NCBI RefSeq assembly: GCF_900113015.1
Contig: NZ_FONV01000001.1
Location: 248,001 to 312,000, forward strand
Reading direction: 5' to 3'
DNA length: 64,000 bases
Source: Actinoplanes philippinensis
GTDB taxonomy: Bacteria > Actinomycetota > Actinomycetes > Mycobacteriales > Micromonosporaceae
Positions within the stretch are counted from its first letter, which is position 1. Every line of letters begins with the position of its first letter. The translations under genes and the position numbers were made by a program. Positions 41,400 to 50,672 of this stretch are shown here, piece by piece. The notes beneath the pieces are model-generated. The model saw only the letters and a list, made by a program, of their open reading frames with translations. It was not told the DNA's origin and did not search any database.

Positions 41400-43345
41400 C
41401 TGCGCGACGACGTCCCACCCTGGCACGCCGGCTGTTCACGATGGCGGTGTCGCTGCCCCTGATGGCGGCGGTGGCCGTGGTCAACAAGCCGATCGTGGTG
41501 TTCGCCGCCGAGCGCTTCCACGAGTTCAGCATCAACCGGCCGTCCTACAAGCAGCAGTACGGCCACTGGTCGCTCCTGGACGTGCCGGCGAAGTTCCGGA
41601 TCAACGCCATCCACGCGGCGCTGCTGCGTACCGGAAAGGTCCTGATCGTCGCCGGGTCCGGCAACAACCGGGACAACTTCGAGGCCGGCACGTTCCGCAC
41701 GGTCCTGTGGGACCCGCGCACCGACGCGTTCACGAACATCCCGACGCCCACCGACCTGTTCTGCGGCGGCCACACCTTCCTGCCGAACGGCAATCTGCTG
41801 GTCGCGGGCGGCACCAAGTCGTACGAGGTGCTGGAAGCGGACATCACGCACGCCGCCGGCGTCATGAAGATCAAGAACGAGTCGCCGGACAACGGCTCGC
41901 GCACCTTCCCGAAGGGCACCCGGCTGCTCGGCGGGAACGGCCGCGCCTATCTGACCCGGGCCGACGTGACGGTGCCGGCCGCCGCGAAGATGTCGCACGG
42001 CGGCCAGACGATGGTGCACGCCGGTGAGGTCGAGGTGTGGGTGGACGCGGCCGACGAGGGCGACCTGCCGATCGTCACGCAGCCGGCGCAGTACTCGATC
42101 GCCGGGCTGACCGGCGCCGACAGCCGCAACCTCTACGGCATCTCCGACAAGATCACTCGGGAGAAGCAGGAGTACGGCGGGGACCGGACGTCGTACGAGT
42201 TCGACCCGATCGCCGAGCGCTACGTCCGTACCGGCGACATGACCGAGCACCGCTGGTACCCGACCCTGTCGACGATGCCGAACGGCGACGTGATGGCGGT
42301 GTCCGGGCTGGACGAGTTCGGCCGGATGCTGCCCGGCGTCAACGAGCGCTACAAGGTCGCGCAGCGCAAGTGGGTGGCCGCGCCCGAGCTGCAGCGGGTC
42401 TTCCCCACCTATCCGGCGCTGTTCCTGACCCGCGACGAGCGGCTGTTCTTCTCCGGCTCGAACGCCGGCTACGGCTCGGACACCGAGGGCCGCACCCCCG
42501 GGCTGTGGGACGTGGAGAAGAACAAGTTCGCGGTCGTGCCCGGCCTGGAGGATCCGCAGATGACCGAGACCAGCGCGTCGGTGCTGCTCCCGCCGGCCCA
42601 GGACCAGAAAGTGATGATCATGGGCGGTGGCGAGGTCGGCGACTCGCCGGTCGCCACGGCCCGGACCGCGATCGCCGACCTCGACGAGAAGGAGCCGCGC
42701 TACCGGCCCGGCCCGGACCTGCCCGCCCCCACCCGGTACCTGAGCTCGGTGGTGCTGCCGGACGACTCGGTGTTCACCAGCGGCGGCTCGTCCGGGTACC
42801 GGGGCGGGCCGTACCAGGGGCGCGCCCGCAGCGACCTGCTGACCACGCAGCTCTACGACCCGCGGCGGGAGGTGTTCCACGAGGCGGCGGCGCCCACCGT
42901 GGGCCGCAACTACCACTCCGAGGCGCTGCTGCTGCCGGACGGCCGGGTGGTCACGCTCGGCAGCGACCCGATCTACGACACCACCGGCGTCAACCCGGGC
43001 ACCTTCGAGCAGCGGATCGAGATCTACAGTCCGCCGTACCTGTTCCGGGGCGAACGGCCGGTGGTCGGTGGCGGGCCGCGGACGGTGAAGCGGGGGCGCA
43101 GCGCCGCCTACGCGACCACCGACGCCGACCGGATCACCGGGGCCCGGCTGGTCCGGCCCAGCGCGGTCACCCACGGCACCGATGTCGATCAAAGGTCCAT
43201 CGAGCTGGGGGTACGGCGTACGCCCGGCGGAGTGACGGTGTCCGTGCCGGACGAGCCCGGCCTCGTGCCGTCCGGCTGGTACATGCTGTTCCTGGTCGAC
43301 GGCGACGCCCGGCCCTCGAAGGCCCGCTGGGTCCGGGTCGAATGA
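41396..43345 (+). CDS. glxA: GlxA-like copper radical oxidase (galactose oxidase family)
   Basis: The 649-residue protein has an N-terminal membrane anchor or uncleaved signal (about 12-36) and a kelch-propeller with the radical-copper residues in place: C123 in LFCGGHTF and Y288 in HRWYPTL (the Cys-Tyr cross-link pair), Y506 and H507 in RNYHSEA, and H593 in SAVTHGTD. W287 next to the tyrosine is a feature of GlxA. Streptomyces GlxA oxidises the glycan made by CslA and is needed for its deposition and for normal morphology. Translational coupling to CslA supports the same role here. Confidence 0.9.
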   Translation: MTARRRPTLARRLFTMAVSLPLMAAVAVVNKPIVVFAAERFHEFSINRPSYKQQYGHWSLLDVPAKFRINAIHAALLRTGKVLIVAGSGNNRDNFEAGTFRTVLWDPRTDAFTNIPTPTDLFCGGHTFLPNGNLLVAGGTKSYEVLEADITHAAGVMKIKNESPDNGSRTFPKGTRLLGGNGRAYLTRADVTVPAAAKMSHGGQTMVHAGEVEVWVDAADEGDLPIVTQPAQYSIAGLTGADSRNLYGISDKITREKQEYGGDRTSYEFDPIAERYVRTGDMTEHRWYPTLSTMPNGDVMAVSGLDEFGRMLPGVNERYKVAQRKWVAAPELQRVFPTYPALFLTRDERLFFSGSNAGYGSDTEGRTPGLWDVEKNKFAVVPGLEDPQMTETSASVLLPPAQDQKVMIMGGGEVGDSPVATARTAIADLDEKEPRYRPGPDLPAPTRYLSSVVLPDDSVFTSGGSSGYRGGPYQGRARSDLLTTQLYDPRREVFHEAAAPTVGRNYHSEALLLPDGRVVTLGSDPIYDTTGVNPGTFEQRIEIYSPPYLFRGERPVVGGGPRTVKRGRSAAYATTDADRITGARLVRPSAVTHGTDVDQRSIELGVRRTPGGVTVSVPDEPGLVPSGWYMLFLVDGDARPSKARWVRVE

Positions 43346-43361
43346 CAGCGGGTGGTGGCGG

Positions 43362-44363
43362 CTAGTTGGTGGCGAGCCCGAGGGCGTACTCGGGCCACCA
43401 CTGGCCGGCCGGCGGGGCGTCCGGAAGACACGCCCCGTCGGACTCCCCCGGCCGTTTCACCCACAGGTACGCGTCGACGCGCGGCACCCCGGTGTCCTCG
43501 GTCGGCGCCGGCCCGAGGGCGCGGCCCGGCGGGTTGCACCAGTGCCCCTCGTCGTCGCGCTCGTCGACCGGCGCCGGCCCGTTGCCGTTGCGGCTGGTGT
43601 CGATGACGAACGGCTTCCCGCCGAGCCGGTCGGAGATCGCGGTGCCGTAGGTGATGTTGTCCGCGGTGGTCTCGAAGTTGGACACGTTGAGGCTGAACCC
43701 GTCGGCGTCGTGCACCCCGGCGTCCGCCAGCGCCGACGCCACCCGGTCCACGTCCTTGATCCAGCCCGGGTGGCCCGCGTCGAGATAGACGCGTACCCCC
43801 TCGCCCTGTTTGAACGCCGTGATCGCCTCGCGCAGCAGGGTGAGCCGCTCCTGCGCGGCCGGACCGGTGACGCAGCCGTCCAGCACGTGCGGGACGGCGT
43901 CCGGCTCCAGCACCACGATCGCCGGGCGCCCGCGCACGGCCGCGGCCAGCTCGGCGATCCACGCCCGGTACGCCCCGGCGTCGGGCGCGCCGCCGCCGGA
44001 GTGGCCGCCGCAGTCACGCTGCGGCACCCAGTAGGGCACCAGCACCGCGGTCCGCCCGGCCGCCCCCGCCGCCATGATCAGCCGCCGGACCCGATTCTGG
44101 TAGCCGGGGACGGCGTCGGCGAACCAGACCGCGTTGGGCTCCTCGGCGATCCGCCGCAGCGCCGCCGCGTCCGCGGTGCGGCCCTGCGCCTGCCAGGCCC
44201 GCGCCTGCCGCACGGCCGGCGCGTCCGGCTCCACGTAGAACGTGGACGAGCCGATCGCCGACGGACCGGCCGACGGGGCCGGCGCGGGACGGGACGGGGC
44301 GGAGGTGCAGCCACCGAGGACGACGACCGTCGCCAGGCAGCCGAGTGCGGCAAGCTTTCTCAT
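43362..44363 (-). CDS. GH6 family endoglucanase lipoprotein (CslZ-like)
   Basis: The 333-residue protein has a lipobox (VLGGC), a Pro/Ala linker and a GH6 catalytic domain: VLVPYWVPQRDC, VVLEPDAVPH, YLDAGHPGWI, SLNVSNF, FVIDTSRNGNGP, CNPPGRALG and WVKRPGESDG, all family signatures. It cleaves beta-1,4-glucan. Lying end to end with CslA-GlxA it corresponds to the endoglucanase of the csl locus, which is thought to trim the nascent polymer. Orientation is convergent with 16 bases between stops, whereas in Streptomyces the gene is usually in line; that comparison is from memory. Confidence 0.9.
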   Translation of the reverse strand: MRKLAALGCLATVVVLGGCTSAPSRPAPAPSAGPSAIGSSTFYVEPDAPAVRQARAWQAQGRTADAAALRRIAEEPNAVWFADAVPGYQNRVRRLIMAAGAAGRTAVLVPYWVPQRDCGGHSGGGAPDAGAYRAWIAELAAAVRGRPAIVVLEPDAVPHVLDGCVTGPAAQERLTLLREAITAFKQGEGVRVYLDAGHPGWIKDVDRVASALADAGVHDADGFSLNVSNFETTADNITYGTAISDRLGGKPFVIDTSRNGNGPAPVDERDDEGHWCNPPGRALGPAPTEDTGVPRVDAYLWVKRPGESDGACLPDAPPAGQWWPEYALGLATN

Positions 44364-44475
44364 CCGGACGAACGGTACCGACCGCGCATATCCGATCGCG
44401 GCTCAGCGCACCGGCCGGATCACCGCAATCGCCTCATCGGGTGTCCGGATTCCCCCGTCCGGGACGGACCCGCCG

Positions 44476-45087
44476 CTACGCCGCGTCGTCCGAACGGCGC
44501 ATCACGTCGAGCACGAACCACTCGTCCTCGTGGTGCACGACGTGCTCGAGACCGGCCGTGGCGAGCAGGGCCTGGTGCGCGTTGAAGCCGTCGTAGCTGC
44601 CGCCGGCACGGTCCCGGAAGTGCACCGAGACCAGGTCGCCGCCCGGCTCCAGGCGCCGGGTCAGGCCGTCCAGGGTGGCGGTCAGGTCATCGCCGGACAG
44701 GTAGTAGAGCAGGTCGCCGATGACGACCAGGTCGAAGACGCCGTCCGGCAGGTCGGCCGGCAGCTCGGCCCGCTCGACCCGCACGTTCGGCAGGTCCGCG
44801 GTGTTCTGCCGGGCCAGCTCGACGGCCTCGGGGACGCTGTCGGTGGTGAGCACCTCGTCGCAGCGGGCGGCGAGCATCCGGCTGAGCGTGCCGATCGACG
44901 CGCCCGGCTCGTAGCAGCGGCGGTAGCGCTCCCGCGGCAGGCTGGCCACGGTGACCGCGAACTTGCGCCGGTCGTGCCACTTGGTGGCCACGTCCCACGG
45001 GTCGTCCTTGGCCTCGTAGAGCCCGATGAAGTGGTCCAGGGAGACGGAGGTCTCGGGTGGCGCCGCGTCGCCTGCTGCTCGTGTCAC
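44476..45087 (-). CDS. SAM-dependent methyltransferase, NodS-like
   Basis: The 203-residue protein resembles the NodS family: GLYEAKDDPWDVATKWHDRRKF at the start (split motif), a glycine-poor SAM motif CYEPGASIGTLSRML, an acidic loop LTTDSVPEAVE and VVIGDLLYYL. NodS enzymes N-methylate a sugar precursor, but many actinobacterial homologues have unknown substrates. The GTG start overlaps the stop of the upstream membrane-protein gene by 4 bases. Confidence 0.85.
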   Translation of the reverse strand: MTRAAGDAAPPETSVSLDHFIGLYEAKDDPWDVATKWHDRRKFAVTVASLPRERYRRCYEPGASIGTLSRMLAARCDEVLTTDSVPEAVELARQNTADLPNVRVERAELPADLPDGVFDLVVIGDLLYYLSGDDLTATLDGLTRRLEPGGDLVSVHFRDRAGGSYDGFNAHQALLATAGLEHVVHHEDEWFVLDVMRRSDDAA

Positions 45088-46166
45088 CCGGCGATTGTGC
45101 CCCCGTCCCGGCCCTCGGCCACGGTCAGGGTGCCGACGCCGTTCTCCGCGACCAGGTTGATGCCGCCACCACCGGAGCCCGCGGTGAACCGGCTGCCCCG
45201 GTTGACGCCCTGCCTGCGGTCGCCGTACAGGTCGACGACACCGGCGCCGCGCTCCAGGACGGCCCGGACCGGGGCGCGGCCGCCGGTGCTGACCCGCCAG
45301 TCACGGACGCCGCCGGTCATCGCGATCGGCACGACGGTGTTCTGCCGGGGCAGCGCCAGGTCGATCGCGGCCGCGCCGCCGATCAGGTCGACCCGGCCGA
45401 CCTTCGCGCCGGAGAGATCGATGGCGGCGGTACGCACGCCGCCGAGCATCAGCACCGACCAGGTGACCTCCGGGCTGAGCACCACGTTGACCTCGGCGGT
45501 CCCCGGGTCGGCGCCGTCGGTGACGAAGACCCGCACCCGATCGCCCTGCACCTCGGTCCGGGTGGTGATGCCGCTGCCGACCGGGCTGGACACCCGGAAC
45601 CAGTCGTCGCCGGTGTCGCCGATCCGCACGTCGAGGGCGGTGGTGCCGTCGGCCAGCTCGAAGGTGGCCGCGGCCGGGGCGGGGGCGGCCGGGGCGCTGG
45701 TCCCGATGGAGACCGGCGGGTTGGCCGGGGCCTCGGCGGCCGGCCCGGTCGCGGTCGGGACGGTCAGCACCGGGGCGGCGGTCGGGTCGGTGGGGCGGGT
45801 CGCGTACCAGGCCAGGCCGCCGGCCAGCAGAATCGCGGCGGCCAGGGCGGCGATCGGCTTGCCGGAGGCGGCACGGCGGCGGCTCTCGGCCAGGTGCAGC
45901 TCGATGGTGGGCCGCTCGACGGTGGGACGCTCGGCGGGGCGCGTCGCGGCGCGGGGCGCCCAGGCCGGCTCGGTACGGACCGCCTCGGCGCCCTCCGGCT
46001 CGTAGTGGTCGGCGGGCGGCCCCACCCGGTGCGGCGCGTCGGGCCAGTACTCGGAGATGTCGGGCAGGCTCGGCCCGCTCTCGGAGGGTCCGGTGATGAC
46101 CAGCTCGACGACCGCTGGGTCGTCACCACCCGGGCGGTCGGTGTCAGAGACGGCAGGACTGTCCAC
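45084..46166 (-). CDS. Membrane-anchored protein with beta-helix-like adhesin domain
   Basis: The 360-residue protein has a 105-residue acidic/Pro-rich cytoplasmic part, one membrane helix (PIAALAAAILLAGGLAWYA), a Pro/Ala linker and an extracellular domain of short beta repeats (RTAAIDLSGAKVGRVDLIGG, AAAIDLALPRQN, AGVVDLYGDRRQG) as in DUF2807/DUF4097-type putative adhesins. The GTG at 46166 has GAGGAG about eight bases upstream. It is coupled to the methyltransferase (GTGA overlap). A CebR-like box lies 70 bases upstream. Function unknown. Confidence 0.72.
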   Translation of the reverse strand: MDSPAVSDTDRPGGDDPAVVELVITGPSESGPSLPDISEYWPDAPHRVGPPADHYEPEGAEAVRTEPAWAPRAATRPAERPTVERPTIELHLAESRRRAASGKPIAALAAAILLAGGLAWYATRPTDPTAAPVLTVPTATGPAAEAPANPPVSIGTSAPAAPAPAAATFELADGTTALDVRIGDTGDDWFRVSSPVGSGITTRTEVQGDRVRVFVTDGADPGTAEVNVVLSPEVTWSVLMLGGVRTAAIDLSGAKVGRVDLIGGAAAIDLALPRQNTVVPIAMTGGVRDWRVSTGGRAPVRAVLERGAGVVDLYGDRRQGVNRGSRFTAGSGGGGINLVAENGVGTLTVAEGRDGGTIAG

Positions 46167-46235
46167 GTAGCTCTCCTCGAGGCGCACGGCAGGACTCCAC
46201 GCCGGTGATACGGATGTGCGGCCCGTTCGGTTCGA

Positions 46236-46249
46236 TTGGAGCGCTCCCA
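46236..46249. promoter_or_regulatory. CebR/CelR-type operator box
   Basis: TTGGAGCGCTCCCA differs by one base from TGGGAGCGCTCCCA, the site bound by CebR in Streptomyces and CelR in Thermobifida, LacI-type repressors released by cellobiose. It lies between the divergent genes at 46166 (minus) and 46358 (plus), 108 bases before the AbfB-type protein. No CebR gene is in the window; the LacI gene at 52567 has a different operator. Confidence 0.65.
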
Positions 46250-46357
46250 ACAAATTAGGACATCGTTTCCTCTTGCCCTCAGATGCCCCGAGCGTGTAGA
46301 TCCTTATCGAATCCTTAAGTGATTCTCTGTGAACGATCCCCCACGGAAGCGAAATTG

Positions 46358-47281
46358 ATGCCGGAAGACGACGCCCGTAACGGTCTACGGGTCGGCGGCT
46401 GGATTCCGCCCTATTCACCCGGCGGCGGCGCCGCCGGGCCGATCCGGCCCACCGCCCGCCCCCACACCAGCGCCCCGTACGCCCGCGACCCCTTCCCCCG
46501 CCTGCGTGGCGAGGGCACGTGGCGGCCCCGCCTCGTCCTCGCCGCCGCCCTCTGTCTCGCCTGCGCGGCGACCGCCGCGATAGCCGTGGTCCTGGACGCC
46601 TCCCGGGGCACCGAGCCGGTCGCCGCCGAGTTCACCGTCCCGTCCGCCCCGGATGACGGCCTGCCGGCCTTCCCACCGCCTCCGGCCTCGGCAGAGGTGC
46701 CGGTCAGCGTGCAGCCGTCGATCACGAGCACGACGCCGCCGGACACTGTCGTACCGCCTGATCCGGCACCGCCGGAGACGTCGCCGGTGGCGACGCGAAC
46801 CACCACGAAACCACCCGCCACGACGCAGCCCACGACACGGCCGCCGGCCCCGCCGCCGGTCCGGCTAAGCGTCGGATCGACGGTCGGGCTGGAGGCGGCC
46901 GACCGGCCCGGGCACCGGGTGCGGCACCGTGACTTCCGCGGCCGGCTGGAGGCGGTGAGCGCGTCCGGCAGCGCCGACTCGGCCTTCCGGGTACGCACCG
47001 GACTCGGCGACGGAAGCTGTGTCTCGCTCGAATCCGTAAACTTTCCCGGGTATTATCTGCGCCATCGAAATTTCGAAATACGGCTAGACAGGAACGACGG
47101 CTCCGCGCTATTCCGCCAGGACGCGACTTTCTGTCCCGTGACGATTCGACAGGGCGCCGCACTGGTGCTCCGGTCGACGAACTATCCGCGCCACCACGTG
47201 GTCGCCGACAACGGTCTGCTGAAGATCGTCCAGACCGCCGCGGAACAGGCCACGGCCTTCATCCCGCGGAACGCGCTCTGA
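46358..47281 (+). CDS. Membrane-anchored protein with AbfB carbohydrate-binding domain
   Basis: The 307-residue protein has a proline-rich cytoplasmic start, one membrane helix (LVLAAALCLACAATAAIAVV), a long Pro/Thr linker and a C-terminal AbfB (arabinose-binding, CBM42-like) beta-trefoil with VGLEAADRPGHRVRHRDF, SVNFPGYYLRHRNF and STNYPRHHVVADN, one motif per lobe. There is no catalytic domain, so it is probably a surface lectin for arabinoxylan or arabinogalactan. The ATG has GGAAG nine bases upstream. The CebR-like box suggests control by cellulose breakdown products. Confidence 0.85.
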   Translation: MPEDDARNGLRVGGWIPPYSPGGGAAGPIRPTARPHTSAPYARDPFPRLRGEGTWRPRLVLAAALCLACAATAAIAVVLDASRGTEPVAAEFTVPSAPDDGLPAFPPPPASAEVPVSVQPSITSTTPPDTVVPPDPAPPETSPVATRTTTKPPATTQPTTRPPAPPPVRLSVGSTVGLEAADRPGHRVRHRDFRGRLEAVSASGSADSAFRVRTGLGDGSCVSLESVNFPGYYLRHRNFEIRLDRNDGSALFRQDATFCPVTIRQGAALVLRSTNYPRHHVVADNGLLKIVQTAAEQATAFIPRNAL

Positions 47282-47316
47282 CCGACCCCGGCCGGCCCAT
47301 CCGGCCGGGGCCGGTC
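47280..47316. terminator. Hairpin terminator between convergent genes
   Basis: A 16-bp stem with one mismatch (arms 47280-47295 and 47301-47316, starting GACCGACCCCGG) and a CCCAT loop lies directly after the AbfB gene stop and before the end of the convergent GH42 gene. It can serve both. Confidence 0.75.
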
Positions 47317-47323
47317 AGGCCCC

Positions 47324-49315
47324 TCACTGCTTGCCGATGACTGTCACCCCACGTGGCGGGAGGATCCCGGCGCCCGGCAGGTCGCCGAGATCCACCGGCT
47401 CATCGGTGCGGTTGATCAGGAACCAGTGGTCGCCGCGGACCGCCAGCTCGACCCGGCCGCCCAGCCCGGCGGGCAGCTCGCTGCGCACCCCGGCCGGGCC
47501 GAGCAGGCCGGGCAGCAGCGCGCCGATCCCGTCCGGGCCGAGACGGGTGGAGACGTACGCCGCCGACCCGGGTCCCACCCGCCGCCGGGTCACCGCCGCC
47601 CGTTCCGCGTGGTCCCCGGTCTTGTACCGGGCCAGCACCTCCACCCCGTCCCCGGTCACGTCGATCCGGTCGGTCCAGATCGTGCCGGTCGTGCCGTTGT
47701 CCAGCTCGGCGCTCTCGTGGTCGAGCAGCGGCCCGAACTCCTCGATCCGGATGCCCAGCAGCTCACGCAGCGCTCCGGGGTATCCGCCGAGCCAGACGTG
47801 GTCGTTCTCGTCGACGATCCCGGAGAAGTACGTGGTGACCAGGTGCCCGCCGCCGTTCACCCAGTCCCGCAGCCGGCCGGCCAGCGCGGCCGGGACGACG
47901 TGCAGGATCGGGGCGATCAGCATCCGGTACTCCTCCAGCGGCCCGCCGGCCGGGAGCACGTCCACCCGGATCCCGGCGTCGAGCAGCGCCGTGTACCAGT
48001 CCAGCGCCTCCTGCCGGTAGCGCAGCCGCTCGGTGGGGTGCGAGTCGTGCTCGGCCACCCACCACGACTCCCAGTCGAAGACGATGCCGACGGCCGCCCG
48101 GGCCCGGTGCGAGCCGGCGATCGGGGCCAGCTGCCGCAGCCGTTCGCCCAGCGCGGCCACGTCGCGGAAGACGTCGCTGTCGGTTCCGGCGTGCGGCAGC
48201 ATCGCCGAGTGGTACTTCTCGGCGCCGGCCCGCGACTGGCGCCACTGGAAGTAGCAGACCGCGTCGGCGCCGTGCGCGACGTGGGTGAGCGAGTCCCGTT
48301 CCAGCTCGCCCGGCTTCTTCGCGACGTTGACCGGCTGCCAGTTGACCGCGCTCGTCGAGTGCTCCATCAGGAACCACGGGCGCCCGCCGGCGATGTTGCC
48401 GGTCAGGTTGGCCGAGAAGGAGAGCTCGTCGCGGGCCTGCGGGCCGGGCAGCACGTAGTGGTCGTTGGAGACGAAGTCTAGCTCGGCGGCCCAGTCGGCG
48501 TAGTTCATCCCCTTCGTCTCGCCCATCACCATGAAGTTCGTGGTGACCGGCACGTCCGGGGTGAACCGCCGGAGCAGGTCGCGTTCGGCGATCAGGTGGT
48601 CCTTCAGCGCGTCCGAGGAGAACCGCTTGAAGTCCAGCTGCTGGGTCGGGTTCGGGTACGAGGCGGCCAGCCGTGGCGGCAGCACCTCCTCGAAGTCGTC
48701 GTAGCGCTGCGACCAGAACGCGGTCGCCCACGCCTGGTTGAGCGCTTCGACGGTGCCGTAGCGGGCCCGCAGCCAGTGGCGGAAGGCGGCCGCCGCGTCG
48801 TCGGAGTAGTCGTAGACGTTGTGGCAGCCCAGCTCGTTGCTGACGTGCCAGGCCACCAGCGCCGGGTGGGCGGCGTACCGACCGGCCAGCTCACCGGCCA
48901 GCCGGAGAGCGTATTCCCGGAAGACCGGCGACGTGGGCCGCCAGTGCTGACGGCCGCCCGGCCAGAGCGTCTCGCCGGTCCGCGTCACCGGCAGGATCTC
49001 CGGGTGCTTGCGGGTCAGCCACGGCGGCGGCGAGGCGGTGGCGGTGGCCAGGTCGACGGCGATCCCACCGGCGTGCAGCAGGTCCATCACCTCGTCGAGC
49101 CACGCGAAGTCGTACTCGCCGTCGCGGGGCTCGAGCCGGGCCCAGGAGAAGATCGCGAGGGAGACGATGGTGACGCCGGCCTCGCGCATCGCCCGTACGT
49201 CGTCGTCCCAGACCTCGCGGGGCCACTGGTCGGGGTTGTAGTCCGCGCCGAACTCCAGACGCGCCGACCCGGCGCGGCGAAGCCAGCGCCGGGTCGTCTC
49301 GTTGCTTTGCGTCAT
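47324..49315 (-). CDS. GH42 family beta-galactosidase
   Basis: The 663-residue enzyme has the GH42 layout: TIM barrel with GADYNPDQWPREVW at the start, the acid/base Glu in WHVSNELGCHN (E161), the nucleophile Glu in FLMEHSTSAVNW (E318), then the trimerisation domain and a small C-terminal beta domain. It hydrolyses terminal beta-galactosides, in soil bacteria often galacto-oligosaccharides from plant galactans. No signal peptide, so it acts inside the cell on imported sugar. The ATG overlaps the binding-protein stop by 4 bases and is the last gene of the LacI-controlled operon. Confidence 0.93.
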   Translation of the reverse strand: MTQSNETTRRWLRRAGSARLEFGADYNPDQWPREVWDDDVRAMREAGVTIVSLAIFSWARLEPRDGEYDFAWLDEVMDLLHAGGIAVDLATATASPPPWLTRKHPEILPVTRTGETLWPGGRQHWRPTSPVFREYALRLAGELAGRYAAHPALVAWHVSNELGCHNVYDYSDDAAAAFRHWLRARYGTVEALNQAWATAFWSQRYDDFEEVLPPRLAASYPNPTQQLDFKRFSSDALKDHLIAERDLLRRFTPDVPVTTNFMVMGETKGMNYADWAAELDFVSNDHYVLPGPQARDELSFSANLTGNIAGGRPWFLMEHSTSAVNWQPVNVAKKPGELERDSLTHVAHGADAVCYFQWRQSRAGAEKYHSAMLPHAGTDSDVFRDVAALGERLRQLAPIAGSHRARAAVGIVFDWESWWVAEHDSHPTERLRYRQEALDWYTALLDAGIRVDVLPAGGPLEEYRMLIAPILHVVPAALAGRLRDWVNGGGHLVTTYFSGIVDENDHVWLGGYPGALRELLGIRIEEFGPLLDHESAELDNGTTGTIWTDRIDVTGDGVEVLARYKTGDHAERAAVTRRRVGPGSAAYVSTRLGPDGIGALLPGLLGPAGVRSELPAGLGGRVELAVRGDHWFLINRTDEPVDLGDLPGAGILPPRGVTVIGKQ

Positions 49316-50655
49316 TTAACTGTGAAGCCCTGTTCGGTTCCGTACTTGACCGACGCGTCCTGCCAGGCCTTCAGACCGTCGGTCAGGCTGCCCTGGCCGA
49401 TGTACGCCTTGCCGACGGTGTCGCCGTAGATGCTGTTGGCGTAGACCTGGAAGGGCAGGTACGACCAGCCGGTGACGACCTGCCCGGCGGAGGCGGCGAG
49501 CACCTCGTTGACCTTCTGGCCGCCGAAGTACGGGAACTCCTTGTTCTGGAACTCCGGGGCGGCGAGGTGCTTGGTGGTGGCCGGGAACGCGCCGTCGTCG
49601 ATGCGGGTCTGCGCGCCCTCGTCGACCGCGGCGTACTTCAGGAACGCGTACGCCAGGGTCTTGCTGGCGCCCTTCTCCGGGATGGCGAGCGAGCTGCCGC
49701 CGTTCTCCGCGGTCGCCTTGCCGCCGGCCTCCCACTGCGGCATCGGGGCGACCCGCCACTTGCCGTTCGCGGGCGCCGCGCCCTTCTCCAGGTTGCTCGG
49801 CATCCACGCGCCGGTGACCAGGGTGGCGATGGTGCCGTCGCCGAGGCCCTTGTACCACTCGTCGGTCCAGCCCGGGACCGGCGAGAGAAGCTTCTTGTCG
49901 ATCAGCTTCTGCCACTGCGCCGCGAACTTCTGGGCGCCCGGGTCGGACGCGAAGTTGACCGTGACGTCGGTGCCGTTGACCTGGTACGGCTTGCCGCCGG
50001 CCTGCCAGATGAGGCTGGTGGTGAAGCCGGCGTCACCGGAGTCGCTGGTGATGTACGCCTTCGGGTCGGCGGTGTGCAGCTTCTCGGCGGCGGCCGCGTA
50101 CTCCTCCCAGGTGGTCGGCACCGCGATCTGGTGCTTGTCGAACACCTCCTTGTTGTAGAAGAGCGCCATCGGCCCGGAGTCGATCGGGAAGCCGTAGATC
50201 TTGTCGCCGGCGTGGACCGCGTTCCAGGTGCCCGGGGTGAACGTGCCGTTGAGCGCGGCGGCGCCGTACGTGTTCAGGTCCACGACCGACTTGGCCAGCG
50301 CGAACTGCGGGAGCGCGTAGTACTCGATCTGCGCCACATCGGGAACACCGGTGCCGGCCGTGATCGCGTTCTGCAGGGCCGTGTACTGGTCGTTGCCCGT
50401 ACCCGCGTTGGTGAGGTTGACCTTGACCTTGGGGTATTTGGTCTGGAAGTCGGCGGCGACCTTGGTGATCGTGGTGTCCCACGCCCACACGTTGATGGTG
50501 CCCCCGGCGTCCAGCGCGGCCTTGATGTCGGCCTCGGAGACGCTGGTCGGGGCCGCCGTGCCGTCCGTGCCCTCATCGGAGCTCGAACAGCCGGTGGCCA
50601 GCAGGGTTATCGACATGGCGGCGCCGAGGAGCGCGCGCCGGCGGGTGATCGACAT
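49312..50655 (-). CDS. Sugar ABC transporter substrate-binding lipoprotein
   Basis: The 447-residue protein has a lipoprotein signal with lipobox LLATGC (C23) and the type 1 extracellular solute-binding fold: INVWAWDTTITKVAADF, VPDVAQIEYYALPQFA, YGFPIDSGPMALFYNK and VPTTWEEYAAAAEKL. It captures oligosaccharides for the two permeases upstream. Because it is coupled to GH42, the ligand is probably a galactoside. GGAAGGGA lies eight bases before the ATG. Confidence 0.92.
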   Translation of the reverse strand: MSITRRRALLGAAMSITLLATGCSSSDEGTDGTAAPTSVSEADIKAALDAGGTINVWAWDTTITKVAADFQTKYPKVKVNLTNAGTGNDQYTALQNAITAGTGVPDVAQIEYYALPQFALAKSVVDLNTYGAAALNGTFTPGTWNAVHAGDKIYGFPIDSGPMALFYNKEVFDKHQIAVPTTWEEYAAAAEKLHTADPKAYITSDSGDAGFTTSLIWQAGGKPYQVNGTDVTVNFASDPGAQKFAAQWQKLIDKKLLSPVPGWTDEWYKGLGDGTIATLVTGAWMPSNLEKGAAPANGKWRVAPMPQWEAGGKATAENGGSSLAIPEKGASKTLAYAFLKYAAVDEGAQTRIDDGAFPATTKHLAAPEFQNKEFPYFGGQKVNEVLAASAGQVVTGWSYLPFQVYANSIYGDTVGKAYIGQGSLTDGLKAWQDASVKYGTEQGFTVK

Positions 50656-50672
50656 TGACGCAATCCCTTCCG

